A stretch of 64,000 bases of DNA. Origin: Acidimicrobiales bacterium (GTDB lineage Bacteria > Actinomycetota > Acidimicrobiia > Acidimicrobiales > SZUA-35). Position 1 is the first letter of the stretch; each line of letters begins with the position of its first letter. Positions 34,099 through 41,548 of this stretch are shown one piece after another. The position numbers and the translations under genes are program-made. Location of the stretch: assembly GCA_028285495.1 (NCBI GenBank), contig JANQPB010000006.1, positions 310,001-374,000 of the forward strand, read 5' to 3'. Under the pieces are notes generated by a model, which did no database searches, was not told the DNA's origin, and saw only the letters and a list, made by a program, of their open reading frames with translations.

Positions 34099-34863
34099 AT
34101 GGTGGCGAACGCCGACGACCAGCGGTCCCCCGAGGACGGGGCCGGACGGCCCGAGACGATGGCCGCGACCTACGGACAGCACTTCTACGAGCCACCGTCC
34201 GGCTCGGCCCAGGTGCTCCTGATCCGTCACGGCCAATCGGAGCCCTACCGACCCGGCCAGCCCTTCCCACTGGTCGACGGCCACGGCGACCCGAAGCTGA
34301 CCGAGCTCGGCCACTACCAGGCCGAGCTGGTCGGCGAGCGCCTCCGCGGCGAGCCGATCGAGGCGATCTACGTGTCGAGCCTCACCCGGACGCAGCAGAC
34401 CGCGGCGCCGCTGGCCGAGCGGCTCGGCCTCGCGCCGACCGTCGAGCCGGATCTGCGTGAGGTCTTCCTCGGCGACTGGGAAGGCGGGCTGATGCGGGAG
34501 ATGATGGCCAGGGAGCACCCGGCGGCGCTGGCCCTGCGCAACTCGGGCGAGTGGGGCGACATCCCCGGGGCCGAGACCAACCAGCAGCTGACCGAGCGCA
34601 CCGTCGGCGCCGTCCGGGCCATCGCCGGGCGCCACACCGGTGGCGGCCTCGTCGCCGCCTTCTGCCACGGCGGGGTGATCGCCGCCGTGGTCGGCTACGC
34701 CCTCGACATCGGCGCGACCGGGCTGACCGGGGCCCGCCACACGTCGATTTCCCACCTGGTGATCGAACAACCGGCCGACGATCCGGCACACTGGACGGTA
34801 CGGCTGTTCAACGATGGCGCCCATGCCGGGACGTTGACCGGCGACCACCAGCCGCCGGGGTGA
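34099..34863 (+). CDS. Histidine phosphatase family protein
   Basis: A 254-residue phosphoglycerate-mutase-like phosphatase. The catalytic RHG motif is in VLLIRHGQSEPYRPGQP, SSLTRTQQTAAPLAERLGL supplies the second Arg, EVFLGDWEGG the acid region, and VAAFCHGGVIAAVVGYAL the second His. It would dephosphorylate a small phosphate ester or phosphoprotein; the substrate is not evident. It diverges from the peptidase gene, leaving a 121-bp shared promoter gap, and ends 154 bp before the diguanylate cyclase. Confidence 0.88.
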   Translation: MVANADDQRSPEDGAGRPETMAATYGQHFYEPPSGSAQVLLIRHGQSEPYRPGQPFPLVDGHGDPKLTELGHYQAELVGERLRGEPIEAIYVSSLTRTQQTAAPLAERLGLAPTVEPDLREVFLGDWEGGLMREMMAREHPAALALRNSGEWGDIPGAETNQQLTERTVGAVRAIAGRHTGGGLVAAFCHGGVIAAVVGYALDIGATGLTGARHTSISHLVIEQPADDPAHWTVRLFNDGAHAGTLTGDHQPPG

Positions 34864-34968
34864 AGCACCCACCATGAACCGGTCCGCCGTTCCGCTCCGC
34901 CTGGGCAATGCGTCCTCGGCAACCAGTCACAGGTCTCACGTAGGGTATTGTTAGCTGCACGGCCGGTG

Positions 34969-34981
34969 GTCACCAGGTGAC
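34969..34981. promoter_or_regulatory. Palindrome upstream of the diguanylate cyclase
   Basis: GTCACCAGGTGAC is a perfect 13-base palindrome around a central A, 37 bases before the GTG start of the GGDEF gene. It could be an operator. Chance is not excluded in sequence of this composition. Confidence 0.3.
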
Positions 34982-35017
34982 GGTGGCCGGGCCGACGAAC
35001 CGAGGATCGAACGACAC

Positions 35018-36478
35018 GTGTACTGGCGACATCGATACCGGATGGCGGCCACCGCCCTCCTCCTCGGCGTCGCCATGCTCGCCCTGCTCGACTTCGTGGC
35101 CCGCAGCGAGGCCGAGCGGGGCCCGTCGATCCTCTACCTCGCGCTCGCCCTCGGACTCGCCGGCGCCTATGCGGCCTTCTCCCCGCTCGACCGGATCGGC
35201 GCCATCTGGCGGCTCCTGCCGCCGCTCGTTGCCCTCGGCGCCGTCGCCGCCGCACTGGTGTGGGCCAACAGCGCCGCCACCTCCCACGCCACGATCGGGC
35301 TGGCCGCGGCCGCCCTCATGGTGCTGGCCTACGTCGGGTTCGTCCTGCCCCCCGGCACGGCGCTCCTGTTCAGCCCGCTCGTGATCGGCGTGCTGCTCCT
35401 GGCCAACCGCCTCGAACCGTTCCGGATCAACCTCGCCCTGCCACTCATCGGGGTGCCGGTGGCGGCCGGGCTCGGCGAGCTGGTGTCGGCCCTGGTCGAT
35501 CGCAGCACCAGGACCCAGGACCGCTTCTCCTCCCGCTCGGATCGGCTGACCCGGCTCGAGGACGTGCTGCGACGGTTCCGCCGGCCGGCCTCGCTCGAGG
35601 AGGCGGCGGAGGAGGTGGCCCTGGCCGCCCTCGAGATCTTCGACGTCGAGCGGGCCACCGTGGTCCTGCGAGACACCGTCGGTGGGCTGATCCCCGTCAC
35701 CCTCGGCCCGTCGACCAGCGAGGAGCCGGACCCCCGAACCGCCGAGCTGGTCGTCGACACGATCGGGGGTGACGAGCCCCGCCTCGTGCCCAACCTGACC
35801 GAGACCCTGCTCGTGCTCCCGCTGCCGGCCACCGACGTGCCGGCCGGTGCGGTCGTGGTCCATCCGGTCAGCCCCGAGGACCCGGCCTTCACGCTCGATC
35901 TGGCCCGGCTGTTCGGCACCCAGGTCGGCATCGCCATCGAGCACCTGTTCGAGATCGACAAGCTCGAGCGGGCCACCACCCGAGACGAGCTGACCGGCAT
36001 CGGCAACCGTCGCCACGCCGACACCCTCCTGAACTCGCTCGAAGACGGCGACGCCCTGATCCTGCTCGACCTCGACGGCTTCAAGGCGGTCAACGACACC
36101 CTCGGTCACGCGGCCGGTGACCAGGTCCTGCAGGACCTGAGCCAGCACCTGCGGGACTGCCTGCGAGACTCCGACACCTCGGCCCGCCTCGGCGGCGACG
36201 AGTTCCTGGTGGTGGCCAGGCGGGCGTTCAGCGATCCCGTCGCCGTGGCCCAGCGGATCCTCCGGGGCTGGGCGACCTCGGGTCGCTCGACCACGCTCAG
36301 CGCCGGTGTGGCGCTGCACGAGGGGACGGTGGCGGTCGACGAGACGTTCGACCGGGCCGATCAGGCCCTCTACCGGGCCAAGGCTGCGGGGAAGAACCGG
36401 GCCCAGATGTGGGTCCACCCCGAGGCCGGGCCGTCACTCAACGGGCATTCGGCCAACGGCGATCGCCCGGCCGGCTAG
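35018..36478 (+). CDS. Membrane GGDEF-domain diguanylate cyclase
   Basis: A 486-residue enzyme making cyclic di-GMP from two GTP. Five or so hydrophobic helices cover residues 1-160. A GAF-like domain (about 170-310) follows, with SLEEAAEEVALAALEIFDVE. The GGDEF domain begins near DELTGIGNRRHADTLLNSL and has an intact ARLGGDEFLVV. An inhibitory I-site RDSD sits five residues before GGDEF, so the product can feed back. No EAL partner is encoded nearby. The start is GTG 35018, with ATG 35042 as an alternative. It converges on the MerR gene. Confidence 0.92.
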   Translation: MYWRHRYRMAATALLLGVAMLALLDFVARSEAERGPSILYLALALGLAGAYAAFSPLDRIGAIWRLLPPLVALGAVAAALVWANSAATSHATIGLAAAALMVLAYVGFVLPPGTALLFSPLVIGVLLLANRLEPFRINLALPLIGVPVAAGLGELVSALVDRSTRTQDRFSSRSDRLTRLEDVLRRFRRPASLEEAAEEVALAALEIFDVERATVVLRDTVGGLIPVTLGPSTSEEPDPRTAELVVDTIGGDEPRLVPNLTETLLVLPLPATDVPAGAVVVHPVSPEDPAFTLDLARLFGTQVGIAIEHLFEIDKLERATTRDELTGIGNRRHADTLLNSLEDGDALILLDLDGFKAVNDTLGHAAGDQVLQDLSQHLRDCLRDSDTSARLGGDEFLVVARRAFSDPVAVAQRILRGWATSGRSTTLSAGVALHEGTVAVDETFDRADQALYRAKAAGKNRAQMWVHPEAGPSLNGHSANGDRPAG

Positions 36479-36565
36479 CGGTCTGGCCACGACCGCTCGC
36501 CCGGGCTCGTGGTCGCGCCGTTGCGTACGGCCGACGGCTCGGGCCGTTCGACCCGAGTGGATGTC

Positions 36566-36581
36566 GCCCGCCCCGGCGGGC
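36566..36581. terminator. G+C-rich hairpin between convergent genes
   Basis: GCCCGCC and GGCGGGC form seven-base arms around CC in the 110-bp gap between the stops of the GGDEF gene and the MerR gene. It is a candidate bidirectional terminator; no T tract follows. Confidence 0.4.
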
Positions 36582-36588
36582 CCGTCGC

Positions 36589-37128
36589 TCAGCCGCCGGC
36601 GGCGGCCTCGGCACCCCCGGCCGGCTGCTCCTGGCGGGCGGGCTGCAGCTCGACGATCTTGGCGTCGACCTCGTCCTTGATCCCGGCGAGCGGGAGGACG
36701 TTGAGCACGCCCTGGCCCTTGCGGACCAGGTCGATCAGCTCCTCACCGCTGCGGGTCAGCACCGACGTGGAGCCGTGGATCACCAGGTTGGCCGAGGCGA
36801 CGTCCTCGCCGAGCTGGTCGCGCATGTAGTCGAACACCTCGCGAACCGACTCGAGGCGGATCCCGGCGTCGAGCAGCGTCTTGATGACCTTCAGCTCGAG
36901 CAGGTCCTTGTACGAGTAGCGGCGACGGCTACCCGAGCCGTTGGCGTCGGCGAGCGACGGGCGGACGAGATCGGTCCGGGCCCAGTAGTCGAGCTGGCGG
37001 TAGGTGATGCCGACGATCTCGGCCGTCCGTTTCCCGCTGTAGCTGGCGGCGACCGTGGTGTCCTCGGACCCCCGTCCCCCCTGCAGGCCCGAGGCCTCGA
37101 TACCCGATGTGTCCGCACCCGACGTCAT
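36589..37128 (-). CDS. MerR-family regulator of Rv1830 type
   Basis: A 179-residue regulator. After a Ser/Gly-rich leader, a winged-helix MerR domain starts at SGKRTAEIVGITYRQLDYWA and continues with GSRRRYSYKDLLELKVIKTL. The run ITYRQLDYWART is the hallmark of the mycobacterial Rv1830 group, which differs from the FtsR/Rv1828 type. Residues 110-155 keep a helical effector-binding-like segment (GSTSVLTRSGEELIDLVRKG), and the tail is Ala/Gln/Gly-rich. Rv1830 works in cell growth and division control in mycobacteria. ATG 37128 has GAGGAG upstream. In mycobacteria it follows the DUF151 gene; here two plus-strand genes lie between. Confidence 0.88.
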   Translation of the reverse strand: MTSGADTSGIEASGLQGGRGSEDTTVAASYSGKRTAEIVGITYRQLDYWARTDLVRPSLADANGSGSRRRYSYKDLLELKVIKTLLDAGIRLESVREVFDYMRDQLGEDVASANLVIHGSTSVLTRSGEELIDLVRKGQGVLNVLPLAGIKDEVDAKIVELQPARQEQPAGGAEAAAGG

Positions 37129-37211
37129 GCCGCGCTCCTCTGGTGGTGTGGTCTGACCGAAAGACCAGGCGTCCCCGACGGCACCAGCACCACGAACCAG
37201 TATCACCAGCG

Positions 37212-37221
37212 CGTAATTACG
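37212..37221. promoter_or_regulatory. Palindrome upstream of the MerR gene
   Basis: CGTAATTACG is a perfect ten-base palindrome in an A+T-rich patch 84 bases before the MerR start, next to a GATACT-like element on the minus strand. It is a candidate autoregulatory site; the MerR family usually binds dyads between promoter elements. Support is weak. Confidence 0.25.
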
Positions 37222-37316
37222 TGAGCGGGATTCACCTGGTGCTGATCGTAGTAAGCTGCGCGCTTACCGTCAACGATTCGCGCGCAGCGCGCTCACGGCC
37301 CGGTGGTTCGCGCCGG

Positions 37317-37345
37317 TTGACGGTGCTGCCACGAGCGCCGATACG
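37317..37345 (+). promoter_or_regulatory. Candidate sigma-70-type promoter of the APH-fold gene
   Basis: TTGACG at 37317 and GATACG at 37340 are separated by exactly 17 bases, and the next start codon lies 60 bases on. The -35 is one base from consensus; the -10 is weak. It would drive the kinase and PIG-L genes. Confidence 0.4.
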
Positions 37346-37404
37346 GGCGTCGAGTCGGCGGCCGACGGCCCTGGGACCCCTTTTCACACGACCGGAGCGA
37401 GGCG

Positions 37405-38442
37405 ATGGACAGCGATGACCCTGCGGCCACCGGCGGCCGGACGCGGGCCCAGGTCGAGGAGCTGTGCACCGCCGCGTTCGGGCCGGACGGGCCCGCGATC
37501 GGGGATCTGACCGACGTGAACCGGGGCCGGGGGGCGTTCAGCGTCGTGGTCCGGGTCGCACTCGACGGTGGCCCGGCGACGGATGGCTCCCGGGCGGGTC
37601 CGACGCCGCCGACCGTGGTGGCCAAGCTCCCCGACCCAGGGGGCAACGGCGTGGCCGCTCGCCGGTCGGGGGCGTACCGCCGGGAGGCCGTCGCCTACCG
37701 TGACCTGCTCCCCCGGTCCCCGGTCGCCCACCCCGCATGCCTGGCGCTGCTGACCGACGACGATGACGGCGCCTCCTTCCTGCTCGACGACCTCGGCCGT
37801 CACCGCGTCGCCGACCAGCTCGACGGGCTGGCCCCGGACGACGCGGTGGCGGTGGCCGAATCGCTCGTCGACCTGCACCGGGCCTGGGCCGACCCGGCCC
37901 GCCTCGCTCCCCTGCCGGTCCGACGCAACACCCTCGCCGCCCTCGCCCCGGACGCCGTGGCCGCCGGTGTCGCCGCTCTCGACGAGCGGTGGGGCGGCGA
38001 CGTCGACGCCGACCAACGGCGGGCGCTGGCCGACCTGGCCGCGGTCCACACCGGGCTGATCGGTCGATTCGAGGGCGAGCCGCCGACACTCTGCCACGGC
38101 GACCCGAGGGCCGACAACCTCGTGTTCGACGAGGCGACGGGCCGCCCGATCCTGTTCGATTGGCAGCAGCTGGCCATCCAGTTCGGCGAGGCCGACCTGG
38201 CCTGGCTGGCCGCCACCAGCCTCACGGTCGACGTCCGCCGCCGGATCGAGCGTGACCTGGTGACCGCCGGCGGCGGACGTCACGAGCGGTACCGGCTCGG
38301 CCTCGCCCTGCCCGGCCTGGCGGTGCTACTGCTCGCCCAGCGCGAGCTGCCGTCGGCCCGGGCCCGCCGCTTCGTCGCCACGAGCCTGCGGCGGATCGCC
38401 ACCGCCATCGCCGACAACGACACCGCGGCACTCGGCCGCTGA
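37405..38442 (+). CDS. Aminoglycoside phosphotransferase-fold kinase
   Basis: A 345-residue APH-fold protein. The N-terminal lobe has TVVAKLPDPGG with the ATP-binding Lys; the catalytic loop is LCHGDPRADNLVF with HGD and the metal-binding Asn, and the DFG-equivalent is ILFDWQQLA. Such proteins phosphorylate small alcohols, sugars or drugs; the substrate is unknown. GGAGCGAGG precedes ATG 37405. It and the PIG-L gene are plus-strand inserts within a minus-strand group that elsewhere keeps the mycobacterial garA order. Confidence 0.85.
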   Translation: MDSDDPAATGGRTRAQVEELCTAAFGPDGPAIGDLTDVNRGRGAFSVVVRVALDGGPATDGSRAGPTPPTVVAKLPDPGGNGVAARRSGAYRREAVAYRDLLPRSPVAHPACLALLTDDDDGASFLLDDLGRHRVADQLDGLAPDDAVAVAESLVDLHRAWADPARLAPLPVRRNTLAALAPDAVAAGVAALDERWGGDVDADQRRALADLAAVHTGLIGRFEGEPPTLCHGDPRADNLVFDEATGRPILFDWQQLAIQFGEADLAWLAATSLTVDVRRRIERDLVTAGGGRHERYRLGLALPGLAVLLLAQRELPSARARRFVATSLRRIATAIADNDTAALGR

Positions 38443-38522
38443 CCGGCCACCGGCGGCCGGCGATCGGCGACGGGAAGCGCACCGATCTGGGCCGGCGGGA
38501 ACGCCCCGGCTACGTTGACGCC

Positions 38523-39365
38523 ATGAGTGCCACGCCAGACCGGGAACCGGCGTCACCGACGATGTTGTGCCTCCACGCCCACCCGGACGACGAGGCGATG
38601 CTCACCGGCGAGCTGCTGGCCAAGGCCGACGCCTGCGGGCTCCGCACCGTCGTCGTGTACGGCACCCGGGGTGAGGCCGGTGAGACCGAGCACGACCTCG
38701 GCGACGAGACCCTCGGCCAGCGCCGGGCCAGGGAGGCCCTGGCCGCCTGCGATCGGCTCGGCGTCGACCGGGTCGAGTTCCTCGACCACGTCGACTCGGG
38801 CATGGCCGGCACCGACGGCAACGCCGACCCCGCCGCGTTCTCGAACGCCGAGCCGGCGGCCGTGGCCGCGACCCTGAGCGAGCTGCTGGCCGACGAGGCG
38901 TTGCTCGCCGTCGTCGGCTACGACGCCAACGGCACCTACGGCCACCCCGATCACGTCCAGGTCAACCGCGTCGCCGCCGCCCTGGCCGAGCGGCTCGGCG
39001 TGCCGTGGTTGCTCGACGCCACCTACAACCGGGAGGACCTGGCGAGCCTGCCGGACGGCGACGGGACGCTCGACCCCGGCTTCGCCGCAGCCGAGGCCGA
39101 CCTGACCCACTTCGTCCAGGGCGAGGACTGGTTCCACGCCAAGATGGAGGCGGTCAAGTGCCACCGCTCCCAGGCACCGAGGACCGAGGCGAGCAAGCGG
39201 CGGAGGCGGCGCGGCATCGACGGCTGGCGCCGCCGGTTCGGCACCGAGTGGTTCATCGTGCGGTCGCCGACCGGCAGCACCGATCTCGGGCCGCTTGCCG
39301 ACGTGCTGGAGCCGAAGGCCGACTGGCCCGGCCCGCTGGTCAGGGAAGGAAGTCCTCCGGGTTGA
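38523..39365 (+). CDS. PIG-L family deacetylase
   Basis: A 280-residue zinc-dependent N-deacetylase. The metal motif AHPDDE is in LCLHAHPDDEAMLTGELLAK (residues 17-36), GTRGEAGETEHDLGDETLGQ follows, and the third ligand His is in GTYGHPDHVQVNRVAAAL. Family members deacetylate GlcNAc-linked lipids or mycothiol intermediates such as MshB and Mca. No mycothiol genes are in the window, so the substrate is open. A run of basic residues (EASKRRRRRGIDGWRRR) near the C-terminus is unusual. Its stop overlaps the convergent DUF151 gene by 26 bp. Confidence 0.88.
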   Translation: MSATPDREPASPTMLCLHAHPDDEAMLTGELLAKADACGLRTVVVYGTRGEAGETEHDLGDETLGQRRAREALAACDRLGVDRVEFLDHVDSGMAGTDGNADPAAFSNAEPAAVAATLSELLADEALLAVVGYDANGTYGHPDHVQVNRVAAALAERLGVPWLLDATYNREDLASLPDGDGTLDPGFAAAEADLTHFVQGEDWFHAKMEAVKCHRSQAPRTEASKRRRRRGIDGWRRRFGTEWFIVRSPTGSTDLGPLADVLEPKADWPGPLVREGSPPG

Positions 39366-39843
39366 CCTCGTCGAGGAACTTGCGGAGCTCCTCGACCATC
39401 TCCTCCTCCTCGCCGGGATCGGGCGACTCGTCGTCGTCCTCCTCGACGCCGGCCTCGTCGATCAACGACTCCTCGGCGAAGATCGGGCTGCCGGTGCGGA
39501 CGGCGAGGGCGACCGCGTCCGACGGGCGGGCCGAGATCGTCTGGACCCCGCCGCTTGCGTCTCGCAGGTACAGCTCGGCGTAGAAGGTGCCGCCCCGCAG
39601 CTCGGTCACGACCACCCGCTCGAGCACCGAGCCGAGGCTGTCGAGGACCTCGGTGAACAGATCGTGGGTCATCGGCCGGGCCATCGGTGTGCCCGACATC
39701 GCCAGATCGATGGCGTGGGCCTCGGGGCCGCCGATGTAGATGGGAACGACCCGGCGCTGACCGGCCGTCTCACGGAGGAGGAGGATCGGCGTGTTGGTAG
39801 GCAGCTGGACCCGCACGCCCACGAGCTCCATCTCGATCGTCAT
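39340..39843 (-). CDS. Bifunctional nuclease family protein (DUF151)
   Basis: A 167-residue DUF151 protein. Core family segments are visible: VPIYIGGPEAHAIDLAMSGT, RPMTHDLFTEVLDSLGSVLE and ISARPSDAVALAVRTGSPIF. Plant and bacterial relatives were reported to have dual DNase and RNase activity. A 30-residue acidic tail (EEDDDESPDPGEEEEMVEEL) ends the protein. It matches Rv1829, which in mycobacteria sits between the Rv1828 and Rv1830 genes near garA. It starts 96 bp downstream of the FHA gene stop and shares its strand. Confidence 0.9.
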   Translation of the reverse strand: MTIEMELVGVRVQLPTNTPILLLRETAGQRRVVPIYIGGPEAHAIDLAMSGTPMARPMTHDLFTEVLDSLGSVLERVVVTELRGGTFYAELYLRDASGGVQTISARPSDAVALAVRTGSPIFAEESLIDEAGVEEDDDESPDPGEEEEMVEELRKFLDEVNPEDFLP

Positions 39844-39939
39844 GGTGACACGCTAGCCGACTTCGCCCGGTCGAGTCTCGGCGGAGCAAGGCTCTCGACA
39901 GGTTGGTGACGGGCTCGGACCGGCCCCGCCGGACGAGGC

Positions 39940-40419
39940 CTACGCCCTCGCCGCGAGGTCGATGTAGACCAGCTTGAACTTGCCGACCTGGACCTCGTCG
40001 CCGTCGCTGAGCGTGGCCTGATCGACCCGGGACTGGTTGACGTACGTCCCGTTCAGGCTGCCTGCGTCCTCGACCTGGTAGCCGGCGCCGACCCGGCGAA
40101 CGAGGGCGTGGCGGCGGGACACGGTGACGTCGTCGAGGAAGATGTCGCTCTCCGGGTGGCGCCCGATCGAGACCTCGTGATCGTCGAGGGCGATGCGGCT
40201 ACCACGCTTGGGGCCCTGGCGGACGACGAACATCCCGATCGTGCCCTCGGGCATCTCGGCCAGCTCCGCATCGGCCAGCTCCCCCATCTCGTCGGTCACC
40301 GGCTCGTGGGCCATGGTGGCCTCGTCGACCGAGGCCGGCCGGAGCTGCGCCCCGCACGAGCTGCAGAAGCGCGCCCCGAGCGGGTTCTCGTAGCCGCAAC
40401 TGGGGCAGGGCTCGGTCAC
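39940..40419 (-). CDS. GarA-like FHA protein with N-terminal zinc ribbon
   Basis: A 159-residue protein. Residues 3-22 form a zinc ribbon (CPSCGYENPLGARFCSSCGA). From residue 60 on it closely follows the mycobacterial regulator GarA: IGMFVVRQGPKRGSRIALDD, SIGRHPESDIFLDDVTVSRR, SLNGTYVNQSRVD and GDEVQVGKFKLVYIDL. GarA controls 2-oxoglutarate use when its N-terminal ETTS threonines are unphosphorylated and then bound by its own FHA. Here the ETTS motif is absent, and the zinc ribbon takes its place; only a DEATM segment resembles it. The start is GTG 40419. gcvH lies five bases upstream. Confidence 0.9.
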   Translation of the reverse strand: MTEPCPSCGYENPLGARFCSSCGAQLRPASVDEATMAHEPVTDEMGELADAELAEMPEGTIGMFVVRQGPKRGSRIALDDHEVSIGRHPESDIFLDDVTVSRRHALVRRVGAGYQVEDAGSLNGTYVNQSRVDQATLSDGDEVQVGKFKLVYIDLAARA

Positions 40420-40424
40420 GGAAC

Positions 40425-40808
40425 CTACCCCGCCGTCAGGCCGACGTAGGCCTCGGCGTCGAGCAGCTCGTCGAGGCCGGCGCCATCGGCCAGCTCGATC
40501 ACGCAGATCCAGCCATCGCCGTAGGGGTCGCTGTTGAGGCGCTCGGGCTCGTCGCCGAGCTCACCGTTGACCTCGACGACCACGCCGGCGACCGGGGCGT
40601 AGATGTCCGACACGGACTTCGTCGACTCGACCTCGCTGATCGACTGGCCGGTGGTCACGGTGGCCCCGACCTCGGGCAGCTCCACGTAGACGACGTCACC
40701 GAGCGCGTCCTGGGCGTAGTCGGTGATCCCGATCCGAACCCGGTTGTCGTCCTCGACCTTGATCCACTCGTGGTCCGAGGAATAGCGAAGGTTGTCAGGA
40801 GTGAGCAT
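40425..40808 (-). CDS. gcvH: Glycine cleavage system H protein
   Basis: A 127-residue lipoyl carrier. SSDHEWIKVEDDNRVRIGIT opens the fold and the lipoyl-Lys is Lys64 in ISEVESTKSVSDIYAPVAG. LNSDPYGDGWICVIELAD ends the domain. It carries the aminomethyl group between P, T and L proteins of glycine cleavage; none of their genes is in this window. In mycobacteria gcvH is likewise next to garA. ATG 40808 is the only start near the expected length. Confidence 0.95.
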   Translation of the reverse strand: MLTPDNLRYSSDHEWIKVEDDNRVRIGITDYAQDALGDVVYVELPEVGATVTTGQSISEVESTKSVSDIYAPVAGVVVEVNGELGDEPERLNSDPYGDGWICVIELADGAGLDELLDAEAYVGLTAG

Positions 40809-40885
40809 CGACCAGCAATCTAGTGTCTCGACCCGCTCGAACCGAGACATGGTCACAAAAACCCACCTGGGTCGAGAACCCCGCC

Positions 40886-41548
40886 TCAGCTCGTCGCCGA
40901 GGCCGCCGCATCCCGATCGGCCAGGCCGGCGCGGGCCGCCGGCAGGTACTGGAACAGCGCCGAGTACCAGCTGTAGCCGAGGCCCGGCACCACGAACAGC
41001 CAGGCGAGCCAGATCAGCGCGGGGGCATAGGACAGCGTGCTCTCGGCCCCGAGGAAGAGCGGAACGGCGAACATCAGCAGGAACGTGCCGGTCTTGCCCT
41101 CCCAGGTCACCGGGAACGGGGCGATGCCGATGGCGCCGAGGGCGAGGGCGGCCACGGCGACCAGCACCTCCCGGGACAGGGCCAGGACGGCGACGATCAG
41201 CGGGATCGAGCCGTCGATGAGGATGGCGGGGACGGCGACGAGGAACAGCAGCCGATCGACCGTCGGGTCGAACAGGGCGCCGAGCTCGGTTGCCTGGTCG
41301 AAGCGGCGAGCCAGCCAGCCGTCGACCCAATCGGTGGCCCCGAGCCCGCCGAGCAGCCAGGCCGCGGCGGCTCGGTTCTCGCGCCCGAAAAGCAGCCACA
41401 GGAACAGCGGGATGCAGAGCAAACGGAGGAACGTGAACAGGTTGGGCCAGGTCCAGAGATCGGCGAGCCGGACCCCGGCCAGCGGCCCGGACCCGCCGTC
41501 GCCCGCCTCGGGGGCCTGGCCCGGCTCGGGGCCTTGCTCAGCGGGCAT
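40886..41548 (-). CDS. CDP-alcohol phosphatidyltransferase
   Basis: A 220-residue membrane enzyme with about six helices. The signature D-x2-D-G-x2-A-R-x8-G-x3-D-x3-D is complete, running from DWVDGWLARR to ALFDPTVDR, and supplies the metal ligands. It transfers a phosphatidyl group from CDP-diacylglycerol to an alcohol such as glycerol phosphate or inositol phosphate. A homologue (pgsA2) lies a few genes from gcvH in M. tuberculosis, which fits. It overlaps the upstream DUF2079 gene by 11 bp. Confidence 0.92.
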   Translation of the reverse strand: MPAEQGPEPGQAPEAGDGGSGPLAGVRLADLWTWPNLFTFLRLLCIPLFLWLLFGRENRAAAAWLLGGLGATDWVDGWLARRFDQATELGALFDPTVDRLLFLVAVPAILIDGSIPLIVAVLALSREVLVAVAALALGAIGIAPFPVTWEGKTGTFLLMFAVPLFLGAESTLSYAPALIWLAWLFVVPGLGYSWYSALFQYLPAARAGLADRDAAASATS

